Of a stretch of 36,768 bases of DNA, positions 8,225-16,766 are shown piece after piece; positions within the stretch are counted from its first letter, which is position 1; each line of letters starts with the position of its first letter. Under the pieces are notes generated by a model that saw only the letters and a list, made by a program, of their open reading frames with translations, did not search any database and had not been told where the DNA came from. The translations under genes were made by a program, and so were the position numbers. Source of the stretch: Burkholderiales bacterium (GTDB lineage: Bacteria > Pseudomonadota > Gammaproteobacteria > Burkholderiales > Burkholderiaceae_C); the NCBI GenBank assembly GCA_011391155.1, contig JAABRA010000121.1:1-36768 (forward strand), read 5' to 3'.

Positions 8225-8239
8225 GGGCCGGCCCGAAAA

Positions 8240-8274
8240 GGTTCATGGCGCCCGCCAGGCAGGTGCCATGAACC
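8240..8274 (-). other. Long stem-loop between tctC and tctB
   Basis: GGTTCATGGCGCC (8240-8252) pairs with GGTGCCATGAACC (8262-8274), a 13-bp stem with one wobble and a 9-base loop. It lies between the terminator-like hairpin after tctC and the tctB start. Such hairpins often protect the upstream message and keep binding protein more abundant than membrane subunits. Confidence 0.6.
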
Positions 8275-8281
8275 CATTAAT

Positions 8282-8307
8282 AGAAAACCACCCGGTTTCC
8301 CGGGCGG
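8282..8307 (-). terminator. Leaky terminator after tctC
   Basis: On the minus strand CCGCCCGG-GAAA-CCGGGTGG (8288-8307) forms an 8-bp stem with one G-U pair, followed by TTTTCT. It lies 5 bp after the tctC stop. Read-through must occur for tctBA unless they have their own promoter. Confidence 0.65.
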
Positions 8308-8312
8308 CAGGC

Positions 8313-9272
8313 TTAAATCATCCCGGCCCGGACCATGGTGGCGCGCAGGGCCGCGAAGTCGTCGTCGACGAACTTCTCGAACTCGGCGCCGGTCAGCACG
8401 GCGGGGGTCCAGTTGTTCTTTTCCAGGGCCTCGGCCCAGGCCTTGGACTTCACGGCCTTGGCCACCATGTCAATCAAGGCCGCGCGCTGCGCTGCCGTGA
8501 TGCCGGGTGCACCGTACACCCCGCGCCAGTTGCCGATTTCCACATCGATGCCCTGCTCCTTGAGGGTGGGCACATCGACGCCCTTGAGGCGCGCGCCCGA
8601 GGTCACGCCCACCGGCTTCATCTTGCCGGACTTGATGTACTCGGAAAACTCGCTGTAGCCGCTGCCGCCAATCGTCACGTTGCCGCCCAGGATCGCCGCG
8701 GTGGCCTCGCCGCCGCCCCGGAATGCCACGTAGTTGATCTTTGCCGCGTCCACACCGACGGCGCGGGCAATCATGGCCGCGGCGATGTGCTCGGTGGAGC
8801 CGCGGGAACCGCCGCCCCACTTGACGCTGCCCGGATCCTTCTTCAGCTGCTCGATCACGTCCTTCATGGACTTGAACGGGGAGTTGGCGGGCAGCACGAA
8901 CACGTTGTATTCGCTGGTCAGGCGCGCCAGCGGCGTGGCCGCGCTCAGGGACACCGGCGGCTTGCCGGTGATGATGCCGCCCAGCATCACCTGCCCCATC
9001 ACCATCATGGCGTTCGGATCGCCCTTGCTGCCATTGACAAACTGGGCCAGGCCCAGCGCGCCGGCGGCGCCGCCCTTGTTGTCAAAGGTCACGGTGTCGG
9101 CCACCTTGGCATCCTGCAGCGCCTTGCCCAGCGCGCGGCCGGTAGCGTCCCAGCCGCCGCCCGGGTTGGCGGGGATCATCATCTTGATGTTGGTGGCAGC
9201 CAGCGCAGACAGCGGCAGGCCGGCGGTTGCGGCCAGCGCGGCCATGGATTTGAGGAAGGTGTCGCGACGCAT
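8313..9272 (-). CDS. tctC: Tripartite tricarboxylate transporter substrate-binding protein TctC (Bug family)
   Basis: 319 residues from the ATG at 9272, which has AGGAG about 6 bases upstream; a longer frame extends upstream but lacks such a site. Signal peptide MRRDTFLKSMAALAATAGLPLSALA (about 1-25). The mature part shows Bug-family motifs: PANPGGGWDATGRALG near the start and VKWGGGSRGSTEHIAAAMIA in the middle. Periplasmic capture of a carboxylate for TctAB. Because the genome family has expanded Bug proteins, citrate is not assured as ligand. Divergent from tctDE, which likely controls it. Confidence 0.95.
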   Translation of the reverse strand: MRRDTFLKSMAALAATAGLPLSALAATNIKMMIPANPGGGWDATGRALGKALQDAKVADTVTFDNKGGAAGALGLAQFVNGSKGDPNAMMVMGQVMLGGIITGKPPVSLSAATPLARLTSEYNVFVLPANSPFKSMKDVIEQLKKDPGSVKWGGGSRGSTEHIAAAMIARAVGVDAAKINYVAFRGGGEATAAILGGNVTIGGSGYSEFSEYIKSGKMKPVGVTSGARLKGVDVPTLKEQGIDVEIGNWRGVYGAPGITAAQRAALIDMVAKAVKSKAWAEALEKNNWTPAVLTGAEFEKFVDDDFAALRATMVRAGMI

Positions 9273-9296
9273 GGAATCTCCTGGGGTCTGTTGAAT

Positions 9297-9336
9297 GACA
9301 GGCCGATTCTGCGGTGCCAAGCTGTCAAACGGCTGT
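9297..9336. promoter_or_regulatory. Possible TctD operator in the tctC-tctD divergent spacer
   Basis: GCTGTC occurs twice exactly 10 bp apart (9321-9326 and 9331-9336), with an inverted GACAG at 9297-9301. Direct repeats at one helical turn are the usual binding pattern of OmpR-family regulators such as TctD. The whole divergent spacer is only 87 bp. On the minus strand a TTGACA overlaps the first repeat, but I see no well-placed -10 partner. Confidence 0.4.
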
Positions 9337-9359
9337 CCGGCGCATCAGGGAAAGTGCTA

Positions 9360-10058
9360 ATGTCCGCTTCCATGAAGTTGCTCCTGATCGAAGACAACCC
9401 TGCCATGCAGGCCACGTTGCAGCGCAGCCTGTCGCGCCGCGGCATGGACGTGGCGGCCTGCGGCGATGGCCGCCAGGCCCTGCTGAAATGGTCGGTGTTT
9501 CATCCCGACGTGGTGGTGCTGGACCTGACGCTGCCGGGCATGGACGGCTTGCAGGTGCTGCAGCAGGCGCGCGCCAGCGGCTGGGTGACACCGGTGCTGA
9601 TCCTGACGGCGCGCGGCACGGTGGGTGACCGCATCATCGGCCTGAACGCTGGCGCCGACGACTACCTGCCCAAACCGTTCGACCTGGATGAGCTCGAAGC
9701 CCGGGTGCGGGCGCTGGCGCGGCGCAGCAGCTCACGCACCGCGGCGGACAGCGACCCGGCGCCCTCGCCTTGCCTGGGCGACCTGCGCCATGACCGGCAC
9801 AGCGGGGCCATCTACTGCCGCGACGAGGTACTGGACCTGGCCCCGCGCGAACTGGCCCTGCTGCAGGCCCTGCTGGCGCGGCCGGGGCACGCCGTATCGA
9901 AGGAACGCCTGTTCGACCATGTTTTTCCCGGCGCCGCCGACGTGCAGTACGAGGCCATCGAGGTGGTGGCCTACCGGCTGCGCCGCAAGCTCGCGCACAG
10001 TGGCGTCACACTGGTCACGCTGCGTGGACTGGGCTACCTGCTGAAGGTCTCGGCGTGA
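9360..10058 (+). CDS. tctD: OmpR-family response regulator TctD
   Basis: 232 residues. Receiver domain with acidic pair E11-D12, phospho-acceptor D55 (VVVLDLTLPG) and K107 (PKPFD), followed by a winged-helix DNA-binding domain (about 135-230) ending in TLRGLGYLL. The start at 9360 (MSASMKLLLIED) has AGGGAAAG about 7 bases upstream; M5 is the alternative. It overlaps tctE by 4 bp and is divergent from tctC, the standard arrangement in which TctD activates the transporter when its carboxylate is present. Confidence 0.93.
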   Translation: MSASMKLLLIEDNPAMQATLQRSLSRRGMDVAACGDGRQALLKWSVFHPDVVVLDLTLPGMDGLQVLQQARASGWVTPVLILTARGTVGDRIIGLNAGADDYLPKPFDLDELEARVRALARRSSSRTAADSDPAPSPCLGDLRHDRHSGAIYCRDEVLDLAPRELALLQALLARPGHAVSKERLFDHVFPGAADVQYEAIEVVAYRLRRKLAHSGVTLVTLRGLGYLLKVSA

Positions 10059-11530
10059 ACAAACCGGCCAGCACCCCGCCACCGTCAGGCGCGGATTTCA
10101 CCCGTCCGGCCAAGCAGGCCCTGTCGCTGCGGCGCTACCTCCTGCTGGGCATCCTGCTTCCGGTGTGCGTGCTCGTGATCGTCAACACCTGGAGCCTCTA
10201 TCGCCAGGCGCTGGTCGCGGCCAATACCGCCTACGACCGGACCTTGCTGGCATCGGCCAAGTCGATCAGCGAGCAGCTCGACGTGGAGGGCTACGATGAA
10301 GCCGCCCGGCTGAGCGCGCGGGTTCCCTACTCGGCGCTGGAGGCTTTCGAGGCCGACAACCAGAGCCGCATGTTCTACCGGGTATCGGGCCCCTCGGGCG
10401 AGGTGGTCTCCGGCTTTGCCGACCTGCCCGTGTGGCGCGGCCGGATCCCGCCGCGCCCGGCCTACGCGGCCCTGGTGGATTTTTACGACGACACCTATCT
10501 GAACGAGGCGGTGCGGGTCGCCGCGCTGCTCCAGCCGGTCACCGGCACCCACGGGCGCGCCATGGCCTTGATCCAGGTGGCCGAAACCCTGGAGCTGCGC
10601 CACACGCTGGCGCGCCAGCTGCTGATCGACACGCTGTGGCGCCAGGCGGTGCTCGTGGCGGTGATCGCGCTCGTGGTGGTGGTGGTGGTGCAGCGCGCCA
10701 CGCGGCCGGTGCGCCAGCTCAGCGCCGAATTGCAGGCGCGACCCGTGGGTGACCTGACGCCGATAGAAGCCGCCGGCGCGCCGCGCGAACTGCTGCCGCT
10801 GGTAGACGCCACCAACGCCGTGATGATGCGTCTGGCGCACCTGCTGGCACACCAGAAACGCTTTGTCCGCGACGCTTCGCATCAGTTGCGCACGCCCCTG
10901 GCGGTGCTCAAGACCCAGGTGCAGTCGGCGCTGCGGGGCGATGCGGAGCCCCCGCAGGCGCTGGCCGAGATCAATGACACGGTCGACCGCGCCACACTGC
11001 TGGCCAACCAGATGCTGGCGCTGGCCAAGGTCGAGCAGCTGCGCCAGCAATCCGGCGACGCGGTCCTGGATCTCGGCGACGCGGTGCGCGCGGTGGCGCT
11101 GGACCTGTCGCCGCTCATTGCGGGCAAGGACATCGACTTCGCGATCGAAACCGCGCCCGCGCCGGTGCGGGCGCACGAATGGATGCTGCAGGAGCTCACG
11201 CGCAACCTGTTGCACAACGCCATCAAGCACACCCCGGCCGGCGCGGGGCTTTCGGTGCGCGTCGTCAGCGACACCCGGACCACCGCGCTCACGGTCAGCG
11301 ACAGCGGCTCGGGCATTGCCGCCGAGCTGGCGCCGCGCCTGTTCCAGCCGTTCTCTGCCGGCGACCTGCGTCAGGGTTCAGGGCTGGGGCTGGCGATCTG
11401 CCATGAAATCGCCGAAGCGCTTGGCGGCAGCATCACGCTGGACAACCGGGTCGATCATGGCCGCGTATCGGGTCTGGACGCCACGGTGCGGCTGCCCCTG
11501 GCGCGCCCGCTGGGCCACAATCACGGGTAA
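10055..11530 (+). CDS. tctE: Sensor histidine kinase TctE
   Basis: 491 residues from a GTG start overlapping the tctD stop (GTGA). Two membrane segments (about 28-46 and 198-213) bracket a periplasmic sensor domain of the 2CSK_N type. HAMP-like region, then HisKA with phospho-acceptor H276 (RDASHQLRTPLAVLK), and an HATPase with the N box (NLLHNAIKHTP), DSGSGI and GSGLGLAICHEIAEALGG. It phosphorylates TctD. The second membrane segment is encoded partly by six GTG codons in a row (10673-10690), giving a run of valines. Confidence 0.93.
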   Translation: MNKPASTPPPSGADFTRPAKQALSLRRYLLLGILLPVCVLVIVNTWSLYRQALVAANTAYDRTLLASAKSISEQLDVEGYDEAARLSARVPYSALEAFEADNQSRMFYRVSGPSGEVVSGFADLPVWRGRIPPRPAYAALVDFYDDTYLNEAVRVAALLQPVTGTHGRAMALIQVAETLELRHTLARQLLIDTLWRQAVLVAVIALVVVVVVQRATRPVRQLSAELQARPVGDLTPIEAAGAPRELLPLVDATNAVMMRLAHLLAHQKRFVRDASHQLRTPLAVLKTQVQSALRGDAEPPQALAEINDTVDRATLLANQMLALAKVEQLRQQSGDAVLDLGDAVRAVALDLSPLIAGKDIDFAIETAPAPVRAHEWMLQELTRNLLHNAIKHTPAGAGLSVRVVSDTRTTALTVSDSGSGIAAELAPRLFQPFSAGDLRQGSGLGLAICHEIAEALGGSITLDNRVDHGRVSGLDATVRLPLARPLGHNHG

Positions 11531-11934
11531 TGGACAGAATTCGCATCGACAAATGGTTATGGGCCGCCCGTTTTTTCAAGACGCGCTCCATCGCGGTGGA
11601 TGAAATCGGCAAAGGCCGGGTGCAGGTCAACGGCCAGGACGCCAAGCCCTCGCGCGAGGTCAAGCCGGGCGATACCGTGACGCTGCGCCAGGGCCCAGTC
11701 CAGCGCACCGTCACGGTGCATGGCGTCTCGGGCGCCCGCGGTCCGGCGCCGGTGGCCCAGCTGCTCTATGCGGAAACGCCGGAAAGCATCACGGCACGCG
11801 AGCGCGCCGCGGAACAGCGCCGCCTGGCGCCGGAACCCGCGCTGGGCATCACCCAGGGCCGCCCGACCAAGCGCGACCGTCGCGATATCGGTCGCGCCTG
11901 GGGCGATCGCTGGAGCGCGTCGATCGACGACTGA
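11530..11934 (+). CDS. hslR: RNA-binding S4-domain protein, heat-shock protein 15 (HslR)
   Basis: 134 residues. The S4 fold is at 1-65 (RIDKWLWAARFFKTRSIAVDEI...GRVQVNG), followed by a basic tail (RPTKRDRRDIGRAW). HslR binds 50S subunits stalled with nascent peptidyl-tRNA and helps recycle them after heat stress. The ATG overlaps the tctE stop codon (TAATG), so it is translated from the tctDE transcript at least in part, an odd pairing without obvious functional logic. Confidence 0.93.
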   Translation: MDRIRIDKWLWAARFFKTRSIAVDEIGKGRVQVNGQDAKPSREVKPGDTVTLRQGPVQRTVTVHGVSGARGPAPVAQLLYAETPESITARERAAEQRRLAPEPALGITQGRPTKRDRRDIGRAWGDRWSASIDD

Positions 11935-12033
11935 GCGGCGCCCTGGCTTCGGGCTTTCACTAGGCCGCTTTGCGCCAGACTGTGCTGTACTGCACGTTGG
12001 GTCCCGATTTTTTCCACCTGCAGGAGCTATCCC

Positions 12034-12990
12034 ATGAAACGCCGTTTTTTCACTGCCGCCCTGATTGCCGCCACGGCGCTGGCCGCCGGCCAGGCCCATG
12101 CGCAACAGTTTTTCCGGATCGGCACTGGCGGCACATCCGGCACCTACTATCCCGTCGGCGGCATGATCGCCAACGCGGTATCCCAGCCCGGCAAGATCGT
12201 CGTCACGGCCCAGGCCAGCAACGGGTCCGTGGCCAACGTCAACGGCATTTCCGGCGGGGCGCTGGAGTCGGGGTTCAGCCAGTCCGACGTCGCCACCTGG
12301 GCCCAGAAAGGCACCGGCATCTTCGAGGGAAAACCCAACATGCCGGGACTGCGCATGATCGCCAACCTCTACCCTGAAAGCCTGCACATCGTGGTCAAGA
12401 AGGGCTCAGGCATCAAGAGCGTGGCTGACCTGAAGGGCAAACGTGTGGCGCTGGACGAGCCTGGCTCGGGCACCCTGGTGAACGCACGCCTGGTGCTGGC
12501 GGCCTATGGCGTGAAGGAATCCGATATCAAACCCGAATACATCAAGCCCAACCAGGCCGGCGACAAGATGAAGGATGGCGCGCTCGATGCCTTCTTCTTT
12601 ACCGGCGGCGCACCGGCGGGGGCGATCGCCGAACTGGCGTCCGCCGGCTCCGGCATCGAGCTGGTGCCCATCGACGGGCCCCAGGCCGACGGCCTGCGCC
12701 AGGCCAGTCCGTTCTTTGCGGTCGACAACATCCCGGCCGACACCTACAAGGGCGTTGCCGCCGTGAAGACCCTGGCGGTGGGCGCCCAGTGGGTCACGAG
12801 TGACAAGGCCGACGCCGAAACGGTTTACCAGATCACCAAGGCCCTCTACAGCGAGCCGGTGCAAAAGGCGCTGGCCGCCGGCCACGCCAAAGGCAAGTTG
12901 ATCACGCTCGGCAATGCGACCCAGGGCGTTGGCATTCCGTACCATCCCGGTGCTGCGCGGTTCTACAAGGAAGCCGGCGTCCTGAAATAG
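12034..12990 (+). CDS. TAXI-family TRAP transporter substrate-binding protein
   Basis: 318 residues. The signal peptide MKRRFFTAALIAATALAAGQAHA (1-23) precedes FRIGTGGTSGTYYPVGG, the TAXI-family opening, and VALDEPGSGTLVNARLVL in the middle. AGGAG lies 8 bases before the ATG. It delivers an organic acid, often a glutamate-like or dicarboxylate ligand in this family, to the fused TRAP permease encoded next. A strong terminator follows, so the binding protein is probably made in excess of the permease. Confidence 0.94.
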   Translation: MKRRFFTAALIAATALAAGQAHAQQFFRIGTGGTSGTYYPVGGMIANAVSQPGKIVVTAQASNGSVANVNGISGGALESGFSQSDVATWAQKGTGIFEGKPNMPGLRMIANLYPESLHIVVKKGSGIKSVADLKGKRVALDEPGSGTLVNARLVLAAYGVKESDIKPEYIKPNQAGDKMKDGALDAFFFTGGAPAGAIAELASAGSGIELVPIDGPQADGLRQASPFFAVDNIPADTYKGVAAVKTLAVGAQWVTSDKADAETVYQITKALYSEPVQKALAAGHAKGKLITLGNATQGVGIPYHPGAARFYKEAGVLK

Positions 12991-13013
12991 GCCTGAAGGC
13001 CCTTTTAAACGGG

Positions 13014-13045
13014 AAACGGGCGGATGCATCCGCCCGTTTTGTTTT
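13014..13045 (+). terminator. Intrinsic terminator after the TAXI binding protein
   Basis: AAACGGGCGG-ATGCAT-CCGCCCGTTT (13014-13039) is a perfect palindrome followed by TGTTTT. It rules out the ATG at 13024, which lies in the hairpin, as the start of the next gene. Confidence 0.85.
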
Positions 13046-13080
13046 GCCCGAACGCATTTCCATGCCCCCCCGGACCGACC

Positions 13081-15273
13081 ATGACGCACGCCACCGCCCT
13101 GCCTGACCCGAAGACGCTGCTGGAGCTTGAGGAGAAGTTCGACCCCGAAATGCGGTTTCGCCCCTACGTGCCGCCCGCCACGCAGATCATCAAGTGGCTG
13201 CTGATCGTATTGAGCGGCTTTCATTACTACACCGCCGGCTTCGGCCTCCTGCGTGAAACCACCCACCGGGGGGTGCACCTCGCGTTTGTGCTGGGACTGA
13301 TCTTTTTGGTGTTTGGATTCAGCGCGCGCAGCGCGGCTGAAAAACCCCGCCACAGCCTGCTGACGCCCGGCGGCATTCCCCTCACCGACTGGCTGCTGGC
13401 CCTGGTCAGCGCGGCCAGCGTGCTGTACATCCCCTACATCTTCGAAGACCTGGCCATGCGCGTGGGCAATCCCGGAGCGCTGGATGTGCTGATGGGCAGC
13501 GTGCTTTTTTTCACACTGCTGGAGGCCACGCGCCGCAGCATGGGCTGGCCCTTGCCCATCATCGCCCTGGCGTTCACTGGCTACGCCTTGTTTGGCACCG
13601 TGTTTCCGGGGCTGCTGCAGCATGCGGGGGCCAGCTGGAGCCAGTTCATCAACCACCAGTACCTCACCAGTCAGGGCATCTACGGGGTGGCCGTGGGCGT
13701 GGTGGCCACCTACGTTTTTCACTTCGTGCTTTTCGGGGTGCTGGCCACACGCATCGGCCTGGGCCAGCTGTTCCTGGATATCGCCAGCAGCGTGGCGGGG
13801 CGCTATGCGGGCGGGCCGGCCAAGGTCAGCGTCTTTGGCTCGGCCATGTTCGGCATGCTGTCGGGTTCCTCGGTGGCCAACGCGGTCACCGTAGGCTCAC
13901 TGACCATTCCGGCCATGATCCGCGTCGGCTACAAGCGTGAGTTTGCCGGTGCGGTCGAGGCCGCCGCCTCGACCGGCGGGCAGATCACCCCGCCAGTACT
14001 GGGCGCGGCCGCGTTCCTGATGATCGAATTCCTGAACGTGCCCTACCAGACCATCATCGCTGCTGCAGCAATACCGGCCTTCATGCACTTCTTCGGCGTG
14101 TTCATGCAGGTGCACTTCGAGGCCAAGCGCCATGGACTGCGCGGGCTGACCGAGCAGGAGATGCCCAGGCTGCGCCAGAGCTTCAGGATGCGCTGGCCCA
14201 CGCTGGTCCCGCTGGTGCTGCTGATCTCGATCCTGGTCAGCGGGCGCACGCCGTATCTGGCCGCCTTCGTCGGCATCACCTCAGGGGTGATCGTCGGCCT
14301 CACAACCTCGGTCTCGGGCAACCGGGCGGTCAACTGGCTGCTGATGGTGGTGCTGCACGGCTTGCTGGTGTTGCTGGCCTTCGGCGGGTTTGACGAGGGC
14401 GTGAAACTGGCCCTTTTCGCTGCCGGCGTCGTGCTGACCGTGCTGTGCATCAAGCTGGCGCGAATATCCGGGCGCATCCACTACGGCACCCTGATCGAAG
14501 CCTTTGAGACGGGTGCCAAGTACGCCCTGGCGGTGGGTGCGGCGGCGGCCACCGTGGGCATCGTGATCGGCGTGGTCACCCTCACCGGCGTGGGCTTCAA
14601 GATCAGCTACATCATCACCAGCGCAGCCCAAACCCTTTCGGGCGGAATGTCCACCGTCATCCCGGCCTTCCTCATGTCAACGCAGACGCTCACATTGTTG
14701 TGTGCGTTGATCATGACCGGCCTGGTCTGCATCCTGATGGGCTGCGGTATCCCGACCACCGCCAACTACATCATCATGGTGACGGTGGCGGCGCCCACGC
14801 TGGTCCAGCTCGGCGTGGAGCCCCTGGTGGCGCACTTCTTCGTTTTTTACTACGGGGTGCTGGCGGACATCACGCCGCCCGTCGCGCTGGCCGCCTACGC
14901 GGCCGCAGGTATGGCCGGCAGCGACCCTTTCAAGACCGGCACCACGGCCTTCCGCCTGGGGCTGGGCAAGGCGCTGGTCCCGTTCGTCTTCGTGTTCTCG
15001 CCTTCGCTGATCCTGGTGGCCAAAGGATTCAACTGGCCGGATTTCGTGATCACCTTCACCGGCTGTGTGCTGGGCATCACGCTGCTGGCAGCCGCGCTGT
15101 CAAAGTACCTCCTGGTCGAAATGAAACGCTGGGAGCAATGGCTGTGCGCGGTTGCAGCGCTGCTGATGGTGGCGCCGAGCCTGGTCGCCACCCTGGTCGG
15201 GCTGGTTCTGGCGGCCCCGATGGGCGTGCGGCAATGGAGCGCATGGCGCAAGCCAAAGGCAGCGGCTTCGTGA
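13081..15273 (+). CDS. TRAP transporter fused 4TM/12TM permease (TAXI type)
   Basis: 730 residues from the ATG at 13081 (MTHATALPDPKTLLELEEKF). An N-terminal four-helix region (about 40-180) corresponds to the small DctQ-like subunit. The larger DctM-like region carries motifs such as GSAMFGMLSGSSVANAVTVG and TPPVALAAYAAAGMAGSDP that mark the family. It is the sodium-driven membrane part of the transporter whose binding protein is encoded upstream. I moved the start past the in-frame ATG at 13024 because that codon is in the terminator hairpin. There is no clear Shine-Dalgarno sequence at 13081. Confidence 0.92.
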   Translation: MTHATALPDPKTLLELEEKFDPEMRFRPYVPPATQIIKWLLIVLSGFHYYTAGFGLLRETTHRGVHLAFVLGLIFLVFGFSARSAAEKPRHSLLTPGGIPLTDWLLALVSAASVLYIPYIFEDLAMRVGNPGALDVLMGSVLFFTLLEATRRSMGWPLPIIALAFTGYALFGTVFPGLLQHAGASWSQFINHQYLTSQGIYGVAVGVVATYVFHFVLFGVLATRIGLGQLFLDIASSVAGRYAGGPAKVSVFGSAMFGMLSGSSVANAVTVGSLTIPAMIRVGYKREFAGAVEAAASTGGQITPPVLGAAAFLMIEFLNVPYQTIIAAAAIPAFMHFFGVFMQVHFEAKRHGLRGLTEQEMPRLRQSFRMRWPTLVPLVLLISILVSGRTPYLAAFVGITSGVIVGLTTSVSGNRAVNWLLMVVLHGLLVLLAFGGFDEGVKLALFAAGVVLTVLCIKLARISGRIHYGTLIEAFETGAKYALAVGAAAATVGIVIGVVTLTGVGFKISYIITSAAQTLSGGMSTVIPAFLMSTQTLTLLCALIMTGLVCILMGCGIPTTANYIIMVTVAAPTLVQLGVEPLVAHFFVFYYGVLADITPPVALAAYAAAGMAGSDPFKTGTTAFRLGLGKALVPFVFVFSPSLILVAKGFNWPDFVITFTGCVLGITLLAAALSKYLLVEMKRWEQWLCAVAALLMVAPSLVATLVGLVLAAPMGVRQWSAWRKPKAAAS

Positions 15274-15325
15274 GCCGGGTACCCCCTGACCGCTTGCCAA
15301 GCTCGATTTCAAACCAAGGACATCC

Positions 15326-16468
15326 ATGACACCCCCCACCCTCAAAGGACTTCAACTTCGCTCCCTGATCACGCCCGGCGGCGAACTGGAAATTTCGCTG
15401 GTCAGCGTCGAAACTCCGGCCCCCGCGCCCGACGAAGTGGTGGTGCGGATCGAGGCCACCCCGATCAACCCGTCCGACATCGGCCTGCTGTTTGGCGCTG
15501 CCGACCTCCGCACGGCCCACGTGTCAGGCACGGCAGTCTCTCCAGGGGTCACGGCCCGCATCCCGGAGCCCGCGATGCAGGGCATGGCGGCCCGGGTGGG
15601 TCAATCCCTGCCGGTGGGCAACGAAGGTGCGGGCGTGGTCGTCGTAGCAGGAGCCTCGGACGCAGCGCAGGCGCTGCTTGGCAAGACGGTGGCCATGTTG
15701 GGCGGGGCCATGTACGCGCAGTACCGCTGCATCAGGGCCGACCAGTGCCTGGTGCTGCCTGAAGGCACCACGCCTGCGGAAGGCGCGTCCTGCTTCGTCA
15801 ACCCGCTCACGGCGCTCGGCATGGTGGAGACCATGCACCGCGAGGGTCACACGGCGCTGGTGCACACCGCAGCGGCGTCCAATCTCGGACAGATGCTCAA
15901 CAAGATCTGCCTCAAGGACCAGATCGGTCTGGTGAACATCGTGCGCAAGCCTGAACAGGCCGCGCTGCTCAGGTCCCTCGGCGCGAAGCATGTGTGCGAC
16001 GCTTCATCGCCCACGTTCATGGCGGACCTCACGCAAGCGCTCGTGGAAACGGGTGCCACCCTCGCCTTCGAAGCCACGGGCGGCGGCAAGCTCGCCGGGC
16101 AGATATTGACGTGCATGGAGGCGGCACTGAACCGCACCGCCAAAGAATACAGCCGCTACGGCTCGACGACCCACAAGCAGGTTTACCTCTACGGCGGTCT
16201 GGACACCGGCCCAACCGAATTCAGTCGCACTTTCGGCATGGCCTGGGGCATTGGCGGATGGCTGCTGTTTCCGTTCCTGCAAAAGATCGGCCCCGCGGCC
16301 GCGCAAGCGTTGCGCGAGCGGGTGGCAGCCGAACTCAAAACCACCTTTGCCAGCAATTATTCAAAGGAAATATCGCTGGCGGAGGCACTGAAGCCCGAGG
16401 TGATTGCGGTGTATGGCCAGCGCGCCACGGGGGCCAAATACCTGATCAACCCCAACAAGGGGATGTGA
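15326..16468 (+). CDS. Zinc-less MDR-family NAD(P)H:quinone oxidoreductase / enoyl reductase-like protein
   Basis: 380 residues. GroES-like N-terminal domain with the quinone-reductase motif NPSD (48-51), then a Rossmann domain (ALVHTAAASNLGQMLNK, 177-193). No zinc-binding cysteine clusters are seen. AAGGA lies about 6 bases before the ATG. It follows the TRAP permease after 52 bp in the same direction, so it may act on the imported compound, but this is inference. The exact substrate cannot be assigned. Confidence 0.85.
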   Translation: MTPPTLKGLQLRSLITPGGELEISLVSVETPAPAPDEVVVRIEATPINPSDIGLLFGAADLRTAHVSGTAVSPGVTARIPEPAMQGMAARVGQSLPVGNEGAGVVVVAGASDAAQALLGKTVAMLGGAMYAQYRCIRADQCLVLPEGTTPAEGASCFVNPLTALGMVETMHREGHTALVHTAAASNLGQMLNKICLKDQIGLVNIVRKPEQAALLRSLGAKHVCDASSPTFMADLTQALVETGATLAFEATGGGKLAGQILTCMEAALNRTAKEYSRYGSTTHKQVYLYGGLDTGPTEFSRTFGMAWGIGGWLLFPFLQKIGPAAAQALRERVAAELKTTFASNYSKEISLAEALKPEVIAVYGQRATGAKYLINPNKGM

Positions 16469-16601
16469 GGCAGCCGGCTGCCGACGGCCCGTGTTCGGAC
16501 AGCCCCGGGAGCAAGCCTGAATTGAAGACGTGAACCTGAAACAGGGGCGCCAAGCATTGGATTTTTGGTGGGTAGCCTGGTGGGTTTTGGCGCCTGAAAG
16601 A
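16469..16601. other. Spacer between the MDR gene and the tRNA-Ser terminator, with two inverted repeats
   Basis: The palindrome GGCAGCCGGCTGCC (16469-16482) begins right after the MDR stop codon. GGCGCCAA (16546-16553) and TTGGCGCC (16587-16594) form a second inverted repeat with a 33-base loop. Neither has a T-run. I see no gene here. Confidence 0.4.
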
Positions 16602-16633
16602 GAAAAACCCCAAGTGAATCAATCACTTAGGGT
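16602..16633 (-). terminator. Intrinsic terminator downstream of tRNA-Ser
   Basis: On the minus strand CCCTAAGTGA-TTGAT-TCACTTGGGG forms a 10-bp stem with one G-U pair, followed by TTTTTCTC (16602-16632). It begins 8 bp after the tRNA CCA end. Confidence 0.85.
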
Positions 16634-16639
16634 TTTAAT

Positions 16640-16732
16640 TGGCGGAAACGGAGGGATTCGAACCCTCGATGAGGCTCTACACCCCATACTCCCTTAGCAG
16701 GGGAGCACCTTCGGCCACTCGGTCACGTTTCC
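16640..16732 (-). tRNA. tRNA-Ser (anticodon GCU)
   Basis: A 93-nt tRNA with encoded CCA. Acceptor GGAAACG pairs with CGTTTCC before G-CCA. The anticodon stem-loop CTCCC-CTGCTAA-GGGAG gives GCT, reading AGC/AGU. A long variable arm (class II, as for serine) and the T-arm GAGGG-TTCGAAT-CCCTC are present. It lies just downstream of lysC on the same strand and has its own terminator. Confidence 0.96.
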
Positions 16733-16766
16733 AATCCTTCTATTATGCCTCAAGCAGGCCGCTTTT

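Noticed and set aside
11980-12018. Sixth copy of the dispersed element (GCACGTTGGGTCCCG followed by a T-run)
   Set aside because: Only part of the core matches, the T-run has the wrong polarity relative to it, and there is no palindrome.
13024-13080. Earlier start for the TRAP permease at 13024
   Set aside because: The codon lies within the terminator hairpin and the extra residues do not resemble the family.
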